NCBI GenBank assembly: GCA_014799465.1
Contig: JAAVHZ010000003.1
Coordinates: 1 to 64,000, forward strand
Reading direction: 5' to 3'
Source: Lachnospiraceae bacterium
Lineage (GTDB): Bacteria; Bacillota; Clostridia; Lachnospirales; Lachnospiraceae
Length of the DNA stretch: 64,000 bases
Of this stretch, positions 1 to 7,990 are shown piece by piece (position 1 is the first letter of the stretch; each line of letters starts with the position of its first letter). Below the pieces are notes generated by a model. That model searched no databases. It was not told the DNA's origin and saw nothing but the letters and a program-made list of their open reading frames with translations. Both the position numbers and the translations under genes were made by a program.

Positions 1-123
1 ATTAGTATAACATCTGATGAAGGAAGAACACCTTCTTCTGTTATCAGTAAGAAATGAAATATAGAAACTTGTTAATCAAGTAGTCTTATTGACTACATCA
101 TTATTATACTAGGAGGAATGCTT

Positions 124-819
124 ATGATTCAAAGGGCAGGAACTATCCATAATATGATTCAGATGGCTGAACTTGACAGCAGGTGGCAGCAGAAAAAAGA
201 TAATAATTTAAAAAAGCAGGAAGAGCTTACGGCAGAGGAACGGCAGATTCAGCATTATCAGGAGCAATTGGAGAAGATGCGTGAAGGAAATAAGTCATCA
301 GATATTTATGCTAAAATAAAATCCGGGGCAGAACTGACTTCTGAGGAGATAGATTACCTTAAAAAGAATAATCCTAATGCACTTCGGGAATATGAAGACA
401 TCAAGAGGGAAAAAGAGGCATATAAGAATCAGCTTAAAAATTGCAGAACCAAGGAAGAAGTGGAAGAATTAAGAGTTCAGAAAATGAACAGCTTTATATC
501 GGAGGCGAGACGTATATCTTCAAATCCATATATACCTGAGGGTAAAAAGTCAGAGCTTATGGATAATATTATGGCGAGGGTGATAAATATACAGGATGCA
601 CATGTGGAATTTACAAAAACTATTAAGTATATAAGTCTTCCTGATGATGAAAACACACATGATAAGGTGCATAACAAAGCAGAGACAGAAGGAAGAGAAG
701 ATGATTATTATGTAAATTCAGGTATGGAAATAGAGAGTGTACCGGTAGAGGATACAGAGCAATTTAGGACAGTGGATGAAGAACGGTCAAAGAGGCGGGA
801 AATAGATATTTCGGTTTAA
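124..819 (+). CDS. Unrecognised charged, probably coiled-coil protein
   Basis: I do not recognise this family. The product is about 231 residues, highly charged and rich in Glu, Lys and Gln, with long helical stretches (roughly residues 15-120) that look like coiled coil. It has no signal peptide, membrane segment or catalytic motif. Two in-frame ATGs lie at 118 and 124. The AGGAGG at 111-116 touches the first and is 7 nt from the second, so 124 is the likely start. It ends one base before the reading frame of the HipA-like kinase, so the two are probably co-transcribed, and it could be a partner of that kinase. That link rests on position only. Confidence 0.6.
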   Translation: MIQRAGTIHNMIQMAELDSRWQQKKDNNLKKQEELTAEERQIQHYQEQLEKMREGNKSSDIYAKIKSGAELTSEEIDYLKKNNPNALREYEDIKREKEAYKNQLKNCRTKEEVEELRVQKMNSFISEARRISSNPYIPEGKKSELMDNIMARVINIQDAHVEFTKTIKYISLPDDENTHDKVHNKAETEGREDDYYVNSGMEIESVPVEDTEQFRTVDEERSKRREIDISV

Positions 820-846
820 ATGGTGTGCAGAAATGGAGGGAAACTG

Positions 847-2085
847 GTGAAATGTATTTTGATGCATAAACAAATTGCTGTTGCAGAATTAGAATTAGAT
901 GAAGCAACCGGCTTTATTAAAAAAATAATCAACATATATGCATCGGAGCATCTTCCAGTGGGTGTATCCATTAGAAAAGGAATCGCAGACCGGGCTGCTT
1001 TAAATGTATGGTGGACGGATCGTTCAATACCTGCCAGCCGTTCGGGTATACGTGAGGCATTAGAAATACTGGATTTGAAGGATACAAAAATGCTGCTTAT
1101 CCGCTGCTATGGATTAAGTTTATCGGATCAGTATTGGATGAAGCCGGAAGGCACAAGTCTCATATGGAATCAAATTAATTTTTTTGATAATTCATTTTCT
1201 GCTGATATGGGTGATGTGTTGTTCGAAAATAAGAAGAAAGCTGAAAATTTTGATTTTAATTCCCCTGATAATACTTCGGACGGATGTCTGAAAAAAAGAT
1301 GGAAAATTATAGACGGCAAACACTGTCTTGTAAAGGGCGGAAGCAATCCGTTTTGTCAGCAGCCTTTTAATGAGGTTATTGCATCAGAAATTATGGAGCG
1401 GCTCGGAGTTAATCATGTTCCATATACGATTATGTGGAGTGGGGGATTTCCCTACAGTGTGTGTGAGGATTTTGTGACAAGTGACACCGAACTGGTGAGT
1501 GCATGGCGTATCATGCAGACACAGAAAAAGAATAACAACACATCTGTGTATCAGCATTTTGTAAACTGTTGTGCTACATTTGGAATTAACATTGTACCGG
1601 AGCTTGACCGAATGATTGTAACAGATTATATTATTGCTAATGAGGATAGACATTTGAATAACTTTGGGCTTCTCCGCAATGCCGAGACGCTTGAATGGCT
1701 GGGGTTTGCTCCTATTTATGATAGTGGTTCTTGTCTCGGTTACGATAAAGTGACTGCACACATACGCTCGGGACAGGATATTATCTGCAAGCCATTTAAA
1801 AAGCATCATGCTGAGCAGCTAAAACTTGTATCTTCCTTTGATTGGATTGATTTTAACAGACTTGCAGATGTGGAAGAAATGGTTGCTGCCGTTTTAGCTG
1901 ATGAAAAGATAAAAGATTTCGTAGATGAGGGTAGGAAATCTGCTATCTCTGCTTCTGTAGGAAAACGAATACAGATTCTTAAAGATATTGCCGGTACGCA
2001 TTGTCCGCTAGTTTCCCAAATCACTACAGAGGATGATGTCGAAGAAGATGTTGCTGAGGATTATACCATGAAAATGGGAATATAA
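847..2085 (+). CDS. HipA-like kinase-fold protein
   Basis: The product resembles the kinase half of HipA/CtkA-type proteins, which phosphorylate protein targets and often act as persistence toxins. The second half holds a catalytic-loop-like segment (ANEDRHLNNFGLL) followed about 20 residues later by a metal-binding-like motif (PIYDSGSCLG), in the expected order. The frame is open from ATG 820, but GTG 847 has GGAGG at 835-839 with 7-nt spacing and is the better start. No HipB-like HTH gene is adjacent; the upstream partner is an unrecognised coiled-coil protein. The first ~140 residues are only weakly HipA-like. Kinase fold is fairly sure; a toxin role is inference. Confidence 0.7.
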   Translation: MKCILMHKQIAVAELELDEATGFIKKIINIYASEHLPVGVSIRKGIADRAALNVWWTDRSIPASRSGIREALEILDLKDTKMLLIRCYGLSLSDQYWMKPEGTSLIWNQINFFDNSFSADMGDVLFENKKKAENFDFNSPDNTSDGCLKKRWKIIDGKHCLVKGGSNPFCQQPFNEVIASEIMERLGVNHVPYTIMWSGGFPYSVCEDFVTSDTELVSAWRIMQTQKKNNNTSVYQHFVNCCATFGINIVPELDRMIVTDYIIANEDRHLNNFGLLRNAETLEWLGFAPIYDSGSCLGYDKVTAHIRSGQDIICKPFKKHHAEQLKLVSSFDWIDFNRLADVEEMVAAVLADEKIKDFVDEGRKSAISASVGKRIQILKDIAGTHCPLVSQITTEDDVEEDVAEDYTMKMGI

Positions 2086-2116
2086 AATATTTACATATAT
2101 ATGGAGGAAATAGGAT

Positions 2117-2656
2117 ATGAAATTTTTTAAGACGAAGAAATCAGACAAGAAAGATAATGGTAAAGAATTCTTTTTTCCTGAGGAAGAATACAAAAGATAT
2201 ATTATCGGACAATTTGAGGAGGATGGCTTTGTGCCGGATATGTTAAAGGAATATGGGGAAATTTGTGTTGACAGTCCACAGATTAGTGAGTTTTATAATG
2301 TAGGTGATTGGACGGTAATTCCATGTCCGATAGAATTGCTTGGCAGAGGTGATTTTATAGATTTGGCGTGTTGGATGTGTCAGGATGGTGATGATGCTTT
2401 TGCAATAGCAGTTCATGATGATAAAAGTTATTTTGCCGGAAAAGATGAATCCAATCCGTCAGGAGATACAGCGATTGTAATTTTTGATGATGGTGAGTGC
2501 TTAAGGTGGAACCTGCCTGAAGGACTTTGTAATGATAAGGCATATTCGGTTATTCAAGGTGATGATTTGGAAGATGTTGATTTGCCGAGATGCAGTTGCA
2601 TGGAATTTCTTGAATCTATACATGCAGATGAGTTAATTGAACAATTGAATCGGTAA
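2117..2656 (+). CDS. Unrecognised acidic cytoplasmic protein
   Basis: The product has 179 residues, a basic N-terminus (MKFFKTKKSDKK) and then a strongly acidic body with many aromatic residues and no signal peptide or membrane helix. A GGAGG at 2102-2106 precedes the ATG. It starts 31 bp after the HipA-like gene and may belong to the same transcript. The composition recalls small SUKH-type immunity proteins, but I see no diagnostic motif, so I do not assign it. Most likely it is an accessory gene of the same island. Confidence 0.55.
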   Translation: MKFFKTKKSDKKDNGKEFFFPEEEYKRYIIGQFEEDGFVPDMLKEYGEICVDSPQISEFYNVGDWTVIPCPIELLGRGDFIDLACWMCQDGDDAFAIAVHDDKSYFAGKDESNPSGDTAIVIFDDGECLRWNLPEGLCNDKAYSVIQGDDLEDVDLPRCSCMEFLESIHADELIEQLNR

Positions 2657-2761
2657 CTATTGGTATAGGTGAAACTCAAATGGTTAGGTATGATGTTACT
2701 GATATAAATTAATTCAAAAGACTGAGTAATTAAGTTAGAAAAGTAGTAAGGAGAACAGATA

Positions 2762-3106
2762 ATGGGCAGAGATTTAAGCTTTTGGCGTATTAAAGGAACA
2801 ACAGATATTTCTAACAGAGAAATTTATATTAAGTTATCTGATGAAAATACACTTGACTTTATCGATGAAATACCTGTAGAACAGATAATGGATGATTTTA
2901 AAATTGAATTTAGAGACTGGCACATAGAAGATAATTGGGATTTTGAAAAGGGACATGAGTCATTTCAGCTAATGTTGACAAAACAATTTGTAAGAGTAGA
3001 TTGTTATAGTGTCTCAGAATTTAATATGAACAGAATTATAGATATAATGCAAAAGTATAAATGTCCGTTGTATGATTCAGCAATTGATGTCCGGTTTGAA
3101 GGGTAA
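2762..3106 (+). CDS. Unrecognised small protein
   Basis: The product has 114 residues and begins MGRDLSFWRIKG. It is acidic, probably alpha/beta, and lacks a signal peptide, membrane helix or cysteine motif. AAGGAG at 2748-2753 supports the start. It lies in the same accessory cluster as the HipA-like kinase and is followed directly by an operator-like palindrome and a gene fragment. Size and context would suit an immunity or antitoxin-type protein, but nothing in the sequence proves that. Confidence 0.5.
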   Translation: MGRDLSFWRIKGTTDISNREIYIKLSDENTLDFIDEIPVEQIMDDFKIEFRDWHIEDNWDFEKGHESFQLMLTKQFVRVDCYSVSEFNMNRIIDIMQKYKCPLYDSAIDVRFEG

Positions 3107-3111
3107 TAGTA

Positions 3112-3125
3112 TGTAAGTGCTTGCA
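3112..3125 (+). promoter_or_regulatory. LacI/CcpA-type operator, copy 1
   Basis: TGTAAGTGCTTGCA matches 12 of 14 positions of the classic catabolite-responsive element TGTAAGCGCTTACA. The same element recurs at 3654 and 4475 in front of the CBM21 genes. Here it stands before a gene fragment, which suggests a third, now destroyed, member of the same regulon or a recombination scar. Confidence 0.55.
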
Positions 3126-3293
3126 CAAATATATATTAAAGATTCTAAAACAAATTTTAGTGATGAAATTACAGTGTTAGAATTTGAATCCTATAAAACT
3201 GAACAGGAAGTGATTCACAGATTTACACCATTTCATGATGAGCAGGAAATAAATGTTGATAATGAAGATAGAAAAGAGATAAGAGTGTACTGA
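3126..3293 (+). pseudogene. Gene fragment behind operator copy 1
   Basis: A frame of about 55 codons is open from the operator to a TGA that lies inside the IS3-type end (peptide includes DSKTNFSDEITVLEFESY). It has no start codon with a ribosome binding site and no recognisable domain. It looks like the tail of a gene joined to the operator by recombination and cut by the insertion element. Confidence 0.35.
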
Positions 3294-3365
3294 CCCCAAA
3301 AGTTAGAACAAAAAATTTAACAATTGGAGGTCAGCATTTTTATGCAAAATATTCTTTTGAAAAGA
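3286..3365 (+). mobile_element. Remnant of an IS3-family element end
   Basis: The segment begins TGTACTGACCCCAAAAGTTA, typical of IS3/IS150-group terminal repeats. It is followed by GGAGG and a frame reading AKYSFEKK, similar to the start of IS3 OrfA proteins (KYSFE-K). The frame then loses similarity and stops at about 3400. No orfB or second terminal repeat is present, so this is a decayed end. Confidence 0.5.
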
Positions 3366-3399
3366 AATCATGCTGGTCGTGTGAACATCCTTTTTAGAT

Positions 3400-3653
3400 A
3401 GAGTAAATAGTTTAAATTTATATTATATCATAAATTTATTAGAAAAATGCAAAATTGTTATTGAAGTGTGCAAAATCCTAATCTAAGTATTAAAAAAACA
3501 CTTTAAATATAGAATTTGTATCTTTAGATTAAGAAAAAGCACACCTCACCAACTAATTGATGCAGATAAAAGAAAGTTGTTATAAAATAAAGAAGGATTG
3601 TAAATTGATTTTAAGAAACTGAGAAGTTACAAATTTAAGCATAATGTTATGTA
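3400..3653. other. AT-rich intergenic stretch without a recognisable gene
   Basis: This stretch between the IS remnant and the second operator is very AT-rich, with several stop codons in all frames. I see no open gene, RNA motif or convincing promoter in it. Confidence 0.5.
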
Positions 3654-3667
3654 TGTAAGTGCTTGCA
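3654..3667 (+). promoter_or_regulatory. LacI/CcpA-type operator, copy 2
   Basis: This is TGTAAGTGCTTGCA, identical to copy 1, located 30 bp before the first CBM21 start codon. A site this close to the gene would block transcription when bound. The binding protein is probably CcpA or a LacI-family maltose/starch regulator encoded elsewhere. Confidence 0.6.
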
Positions 3668-3697
3668 CAAAATATAAATAGAAAAGGAGTAATTAAT

Positions 3698-4450
3698 ATG
3701 AGGATGAGTAAAAAAATGAAGAAAGTAGCAGCAATAATTTTGACATTAGCAATGATGTTCGGAGTATTCGGAATATCAGGAATGGAAGTTACGGTAAAAG
3801 CATCAGACAATCCGGTTAAAATGTACTATTGTGACCATGTACTAAGTTACCATGGTTCTGCTACAATCACTGTATATGTTCAGGTTGATTCAAGGAATGC
3901 AGCAAATAGACAGGTTTATATACACCATTCAGGATTTGGTTCCGGTGATTGGGAGGATGTTGAAGCAACATATGTTACAAAATTAGATGGTAACACTGAA
4001 ATATGGAAAGCGACTATTATCGGATTCGAAACAAGCTTGAAATATGCTATTAAATATATAGGTGATGGTAAAGTATATTGGGACAATAATAATGGTAATG
4101 ATTATACATATAATAATGTCTTAGGCATTGCTAATGTTAAAGCTGGACGTTTATATAAAGTGTATTCAAGTAAAGTGATGATGTTTGCTACAGTAAAAAA
4201 CTTAGCATATAATAAAAATGTCAAAGTAAGATATACAACTGATAATTGGGCAACTTACAAGGATGAATCATTAGACTATCTATCAAATACTACAGATACT
4301 AATGATGAATTATGGAGTGTCGAATTAGATTTAGATGGTGGGAAAACAGACGGTTTTCATTTTTGCATTAGTTATGAGGTAAATGGTCAGACCTATTGGG
4401 ATAACAATTTTGGAGCAAATTATGATTTGAGTTATAACTGTAACAGATAA
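3698..4450 (+). CDS. Secreted protein with two CBM21 starch-binding modules
   Basis: The 250-residue product has a signal peptide (residues 1-35, probable cleavage VKA|SD) and two modules like family 21 carbohydrate-binding modules (CBM21), known from amylases and glycogen-targeting phosphatase subunits. The hallmarks are YWDNNNGNDY (127-136) and YWDNNFGANY (233-242), plus VRYTTDNW in module 2. There is no catalytic domain, so it probably binds alpha-glucan outside the cell. ATG 3698 has AAGGAG at 3684-3689; the frame extends upstream but without a better start. A LacI/CcpA-type operator lies just upstream, which fits sugar control. The next gene is a tandem paralogue with a nearly identical leader. 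Confidence 0.8.
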   Translation: MRMSKKMKKVAAIILTLAMMFGVFGISGMEVTVKASDNPVKMYYCDHVLSYHGSATITVYVQVDSRNAANRQVYIHHSGFGSGDWEDVEATYVTKLDGNTEIWKATIIGFETSLKYAIKYIGDGKVYWDNNNGNDYTYNNVLGIANVKAGRLYKVYSSKVMMFATVKNLAYNKNVKVRYTTDNWATYKDESLDYLSNTTDTNDELWSVELDLDGGKTDGFHFCISYEVNGQTYWDNNFGANYDLSYNCNR

Positions 4451-4474
4451 TTAATATATGCCATTGATTATGTA

Positions 4475-4488
4475 TGCAAGTGCTTGCA
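4475..4488 (+). promoter_or_regulatory. LacI/CcpA-type operator, copy 3
   Basis: TGCAAGTGCTTGCA has perfect 6-bp inverted arms around a central TG and lies 30 bp before the second CBM21 gene. Spacing to the start codon is the same as in copy 2, so the promoter region was duplicated together with the gene. Confidence 0.6.
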
Positions 4489-4518
4489 CAAAATATAAAT
4501 AGAAAAGGAGTAATTAAT

Positions 4519-5271
4519 ATGAGGATGAGCAAAAAAATGAAGAAAGTAGCAGCAATTATTTTGACATTAGCGATGATGTTCGGAGTATTCGGAATATCAG
4601 GAATGGAAGTTACGGTAAAAGCATCAGACAATCCGGTTAAAATGTACTATTGTGACCAGGGTTATAGTTATTATGGTACTATTACAAAGAATGTTTATAT
4701 TCAGATTGATTCAAGAAGTGCATCAAATAAACAGGTATATATACATCATACCAATTATGAAGGAACTGATTGGGAAGATACTGAAGCAACATATTTTACA
4801 AAGTTAGATGATAACACTGAAATATGGAAAGCATCTATATATGGAATTGAAGCGAATTTGAAATATGCAATTAAATACATAGGTGACGGTAAGACATATT
4901 GGGATAATAATAATGGAAATAACTATGGATATGACATTACGGGTGCGGCTAATGTTAAAGCCGGACGGCTTGTATATGGTCAAAATTATGAAGGTGTGAA
5001 TGTAACTGCAGTAGTAAAAAATATAGCATATGATAAAAAAGTTAAAGTAAGGTATACATTGGATAATTGGAAAACTTATGAAGAAAAATCATTAAGTTAT
5101 TCAAAAGGTATAGAGGGAACTAATGATGAAGTATGGAGTACTGGTGTAAGCTTTGGCGATAGTGGTCATAAAGATTTTCATTTTTGTATAAGCTATGAAG
5201 TAAATGGTCAGACCTACTGGGATAACAATTTTGGAGCAAATTTTGATTCCAGCTATAGCAAAGGCCGATAA
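4519..5271 (+). CDS. Secreted protein with two CBM21 starch-binding modules (paralogue)
   Basis: This is a tandem paralogue of the preceding gene, with the same length (250 residues), an almost identical signal peptide, and a diverged mature part. Both CBM21-like modules are kept: YWDNNNGNNY near residue 130 and YWDNNFGANF near the C-terminus, with VRYTLDNWKTY in module 2. No enzymatic domain is present. ATG 4519 is preceded by AAGGAG. A CcpA/LacI-type operator sits 30 bp upstream and a strong terminator follows. The leader and operator are conserved while the modules diverge, which suggests duplication and then specialisation for different glucans. That last point is inference. Confidence 0.8.
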   Translation: MRMSKKMKKVAAIILTLAMMFGVFGISGMEVTVKASDNPVKMYYCDQGYSYYGTITKNVYIQIDSRSASNKQVYIHHTNYEGTDWEDTEATYFTKLDDNTEIWKASIYGIEANLKYAIKYIGDGKTYWDNNNGNNYGYDITGAANVKAGRLVYGQNYEGVNVTAVVKNIAYDKKVKVRYTLDNWKTYEEKSLSYSKGIEGTNDEVWSTGVSFGDSGHKDFHFCISYEVNGQTYWDNNFGANFDSSYSKGR

Positions 5272-5300
5272 TAAGTATATTGCACTTACATAGAAAAGAA

Positions 5301-5335
5301 AGAGGGGAAAATGCAAATTCCCCTCTGATTTTTTT
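5301..5335 (+). terminator. Intrinsic terminator after the CBM21 genes
   Basis: A perfect 9-bp stem (AGAGGGGAA / TTCCCCTCT) with an 8-nt loop is followed by GATTTTTTT. Confidence 0.85.
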
Positions 5336-5348
5336 ATCTGTATTTATC

Positions 5349-6035
5349 TTAATTTTCCGCCGCCTTATTAATACATGCAATGGCATTAAGGCTGCGTGGA
5401 TAACCAATATAAGGCAGACATTGCGAAACAACTCTGATAAGAAAATCCTTGTCGTTTCCTATGTTCATATTGCCTTTTGCATGAGCGGTAAGTTGCGGTT
5501 CACATCCGCCCTGTGCCATAAGAAAACAAAACGTAATCATTTCACGCTGTGCCAAATTAAGTCCTGTTCTGGTGTAATAGTCGCCAAAACAGTTAGAGGC
5601 AAGCCAGCGGTTGATATGTCCGGATTTCCAAGCCTCTTTCATTTGTTCACCAAAAATTTCTGTCTGTGCCTCCACACCCTTTTCAAGTCTGTTGTCAGGA
5701 GTAGTGGTTGACTGACCGTCAAGCGGAAGAGAGATTCCACGCTGGATGAAAATATCATTTGTAATATTCAAAAAAGATAACATTCTTCCATAGCCTAAAT
5801 AGTCGGTTGCCTGATATACAATTTCTTTTGCCATTACCGGGGTGATTTGATTATCCAAAGCCTTTGGCAGGATTTCTTTGTAGGCATCTGTACCCTGACA
5901 TCCTATAAGTGTTGCCAAAATTGCCGTATAGCGGGTTATATCATCTAACTGCTGTCCTGATTCATTCACTACTTCGTCAAAGGCGAAATTCTCAAAGAAT
6001 TGAATGAATTCAGGGTCGGTCTTGCTGTAATTCAT
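5349..6035 (-). CDS. Carboxymuconolactone decarboxylase-like (AhpD-fold) protein
   Basis: The 228-residue product looks like two AhpD/carboxymuconolactone decarboxylase (CMD) repeats, at about residues 30-110 and 140-225 (second repeat contains LNLAQREMITFCFLMAQGG). No CxxC peroxidase pair is evident, so peroxidase activity is doubtful. The frame extends to a TTG at 6041, but ATG 6035 lies about 10 nt from GGAGGA and is preferred. It starts just after the stop of the cupin gene, so the two form an operon. CMD plus cupin pairs are common in small oxidoreductase loci. The substrate is unknown. Confidence 0.75.
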   Translation of the reverse strand: MNYSKTDPEFIQFFENFAFDEVVNESGQQLDDITRYTAILATLIGCQGTDAYKEILPKALDNQITPVMAKEIVYQATDYLGYGRMLSFLNITNDIFIQRGISLPLDGQSTTTPDNRLEKGVEAQTEIFGEQMKEAWKSGHINRWLASNCFGDYYTRTGLNLAQREMITFCFLMAQGGCEPQLTAHAKGNMNIGNDKDFLIRVVSQCLPYIGYPRSLNAIACINKAAEN

Positions 6036-6037
6036 AA

Positions 6038-6481
6038 TCAATCTTCCTCCAAATTATTATATTCTTCATCGCTTACAGGCTCACACCATTCGTTAGAAGT
6101 GTTTTCACCAGGTACTTCTATTGCAATATGGGAAAACCAACTGTCCTTTTTGGCTCCATGCCAGTGTTTAACATTGGCAGGAATTGTAATCACCATACCG
6201 GGAGTGAGGCTTATGGCAGCCTTATCCTTTTCCTGATACCAGCCTTCACCTGCCGTACAGATTAAAAGCTGGCCGCCGCCTGATGATGATTTATGAATAT
6301 GCCAGTTATTGCGGCAGCCGGGCTCAAAGGTGACATTGGCAAGAAATAAATCTGTTTCTTTTGGTTCTGTCAGTGGATTAAGATAAGAATTCCCGATAAA
6401 ATACTGGGAAAATGCTTCGTTTGGAGTGCCTTTACCAAACATATTTGCTATTTCAAAGTCTTCATAAGATAAATATTTCAT
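6038..6481 (-). CDS. Cupin-domain protein
   Basis: The 147-residue product is a single-domain cupin. Motif 1 is visible as PGCRNNWHIHKSSSGGGQLL near residues 54-73, with the metal-ligand pair HxH, and motif 2 as PGMVITIPANVKHWHG near 104-119, with the third His. It begins MKYLSYEDF and has a good AAGGAG site. It is translated upstream of, and nearly coupled to, the AhpD-fold gene. Such small cupins bind a metal and often act on or protect small carbonyl compounds. The exact reaction cannot be read from the sequence. Confidence 0.8.
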   Translation of the reverse strand: MKYLSYEDFEIANMFGKGTPNEAFSQYFIGNSYLNPLTEPKETDLFLANVTFEPGCRNNWHIHKSSSGGGQLLICTAGEGWYQEKDKAAISLTPGMVITIPANVKHWHGAKKDSWFSHIAIEVPGENTSNEWCEPVSDEEYNNLEED

Positions 6482-6514
6482 AATAATCTCCTTTCAAGTC
6501 TGCAATTTATATTT

Positions 6515-7177
6515 TTATTGATTTACATGTATAAATTTGTGCTCCTGAAGTTTAATTCCCGGACAATATTTTTCCAGTGTTTCTTCAAATTCGTTCATAC
6601 GGTCTTTTCCATGTATAGATAATCCTAAGCATTTTTCACCGTTAGAACCTATCAAATCTACAAAATAGAGCTTTCCAAGACCCATTACCTTAGTTTGGTC
6701 CCTTGCAATTGAAAATTTCATTTCTGCAATATCGCTGAGCCGTGCAAAACGGTAATCCTGTATATTATTTAATAAAAATGATGAGCCGATGTAATGTTCA
6801 GTGAAAAATACGTACTCTTTTGAATTAGAGGGATTGTCTTTAAGAATACATAAAGGCTCACATGACATTTCATAGTCAAACTCTGATACCAATTCAGGTG
6901 TTGTAAGAAGTGCTTCTAAGTTCTCACGTAAAGGTCCGGCAATATCAGACGATTTTTTGCCTGCCAAAAGAAAAATAGGCACTATAATGGCAATTGGTAT
7001 AATAATTATTATTACAGAAATTTTTGCATCGAAATCAGGGTTCTGTTTACCGGTAGCGAATACTATGCATGCAAGTAATAAAAATATAATTGGTAAAATT
7101 ATCAAGAACTTTTTATTTGTATTATTTCCTTTTCCTTGTATACTTTCAGTATGTCTCCTTAACCATTGTGAATCCAT
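6515..7177 (-). CDS. Unrecognised two-helix membrane protein
   Basis: The product has about 220 residues. A basic N-terminus is followed by two hydrophobic segments (near residues 24-41 and 54-73 from the chosen start) and then a soluble domain of about 150 residues (contains FFTEHYIGSS and KVMGLGKLYFVDL). The frame is open to 7204, but there the codons read through AAGGAGG; ATG 7177 (MDSQWLRR) is placed correctly behind that site. The soluble part resembles PH-like domains of uncharacterised Clostridia proteins, though only loosely. It lies between the cupin operon and a secreted protein with no evident functional link. Confidence 0.6.
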   Translation of the reverse strand: MDSQWLRRHTESIQGKGNNTNKKFLIILPIIFLLLACIVFATGKQNPDFDAKISVIIIIIPIAIIVPIFLLAGKKSSDIAGPLRENLEALLTTPELVSEFDYEMSCEPLCILKDNPSNSKEYVFFTEHYIGSSFLLNNIQDYRFARLSDIAEMKFSIARDQTKVMGLGKLYFVDLIGSNGEKCLGLSIHGKDRMNEFEETLEKYCPGIKLQEHKFIHVNQ

Positions 7178-7211
7178 ATGTTTTCCTCCTTTTTTGTCAG
7201 CCATAAACAGC

Positions 7212-7246
7212 TTTCAGGACAGATTAAAAATGAATCTGTCCTGAAA
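7212..7246 (-). terminator. Hairpin at the 3' end of the secreted-protein gene
   Basis: A perfect 14-bp inverted repeat (TTTCAGGACAGATT / AATCTGTCCTGAAA) with a 7-nt loop lies 27 bp past the stop codon. No U-tract follows on the minus strand, so it may stabilise the mRNA end rather than terminate efficiently. Confidence 0.5.
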
Positions 7247-7272
7247 TTATCTAAAGATTATTTTATTATTTC

Positions 7273-7974
7273 TTACTTTGTCACCCGCATGAAATGTGCA
7301 ACTGATTTGTCTTTCTTATCATAGTAGGTTGTCTTTCCAAATGCAGCCTTTCCATCCCAGAATGAATCATCTTTTTTAGTATCTTTTAGAACGGTATTTC
7401 CACATACACCAATGCAGAGTCCTTTGTAATTCTTAGGATAAGTTACTTTAATAGTTCTTGAATAACTGTATGTACTTACCCAGCAGCCATGGCTGTCATA
7501 GTAATATTTTTTAGGTGAATACACCCATGCACTACTTTGAACGTAAACGTCCATATTCTTATTTGCCGTCAGAGCTTTACCAGTATTATAATCCACAATA
7601 GCATAACAGAAATCACCACCTATTGAATTATACTTACTAAATTCCCGGCTGTTTACACATTTGTGAACCTGTGTTCCGCTCATCTTCGGAATGTGTGAGA
7701 ACTTTAATGTAAATGTCAGTTCCTTATAACCATTTATTTTAGAATTCTTTATTTTGTATTTTGTCATTTTTACTTCTCTTTTCATCATTCCAAGCCCGGC
7801 ATATTTTGTTTTGAAAGAAATGGTTTTATTCTTCTTAAAATCCCATTTTACATTAACACTTTTCATGTAGGCTTTTTGTGCAGCCTGAACTTGTACGGGC
7901 ATAAAAGCAAAACATGTTGTAATGGCAAGCATTAACATAAATGCTGCAATTTTTTTGATATTAAATTTCATCAT
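7273..7974 (-). CDS. Secreted protein of unknown function
   Basis: The product has about 233 residues and a clear signal peptide (MMKFNIKKIAAFMLMLAI..., probable cleavage after VQA). The mature part is rich in Lys and Tyr and probably beta-rich (WDFKKNKTISFKTKYAG near its start). I recognise no named domain. The frame is open to 8040, overlapping the upstream gene, but ATG 7974 has AGAGGA about 8 nt upstream and directly begins a signal peptide. It follows the GGGtGRT gene and overlaps nothing once the start is corrected. Confidence 0.65.
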   Translation of the reverse strand: MMKFNIKKIAAFMLMLAITTCFAFMPVQVQAAQKAYMKSVNVKWDFKKNKTISFKTKYAGLGMMKREVKMTKYKIKNSKINGYKELTFTLKFSHIPKMSGTQVHKCVNSREFSKYNSIGGDFCYAIVDYNTGKALTANKNMDVYVQSSAWVYSPKKYYYDSHGCWVSTYSYSRTIKVTYPKNYKGLCIGVCGNTVLKDTKKDDSFWDGKAAFGKTTYYDKKDKSVAHFMRVTK

Positions 7975-7990
7975 ATTGCTGTTCCTCTGC

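Noticed and set aside
118..3106. Prophage or integrative element
   Set aside because: No integrase, capsid, terminase, relaxase or attachment repeats were seen, only small unknown genes and one decayed IS end.
5280..5711. Plus-strand open frame of 143 codons
   Set aside because: It is antisense to the AhpD-fold gene and spans the terminator at 5301. The minus-strand protein is a recognised family.
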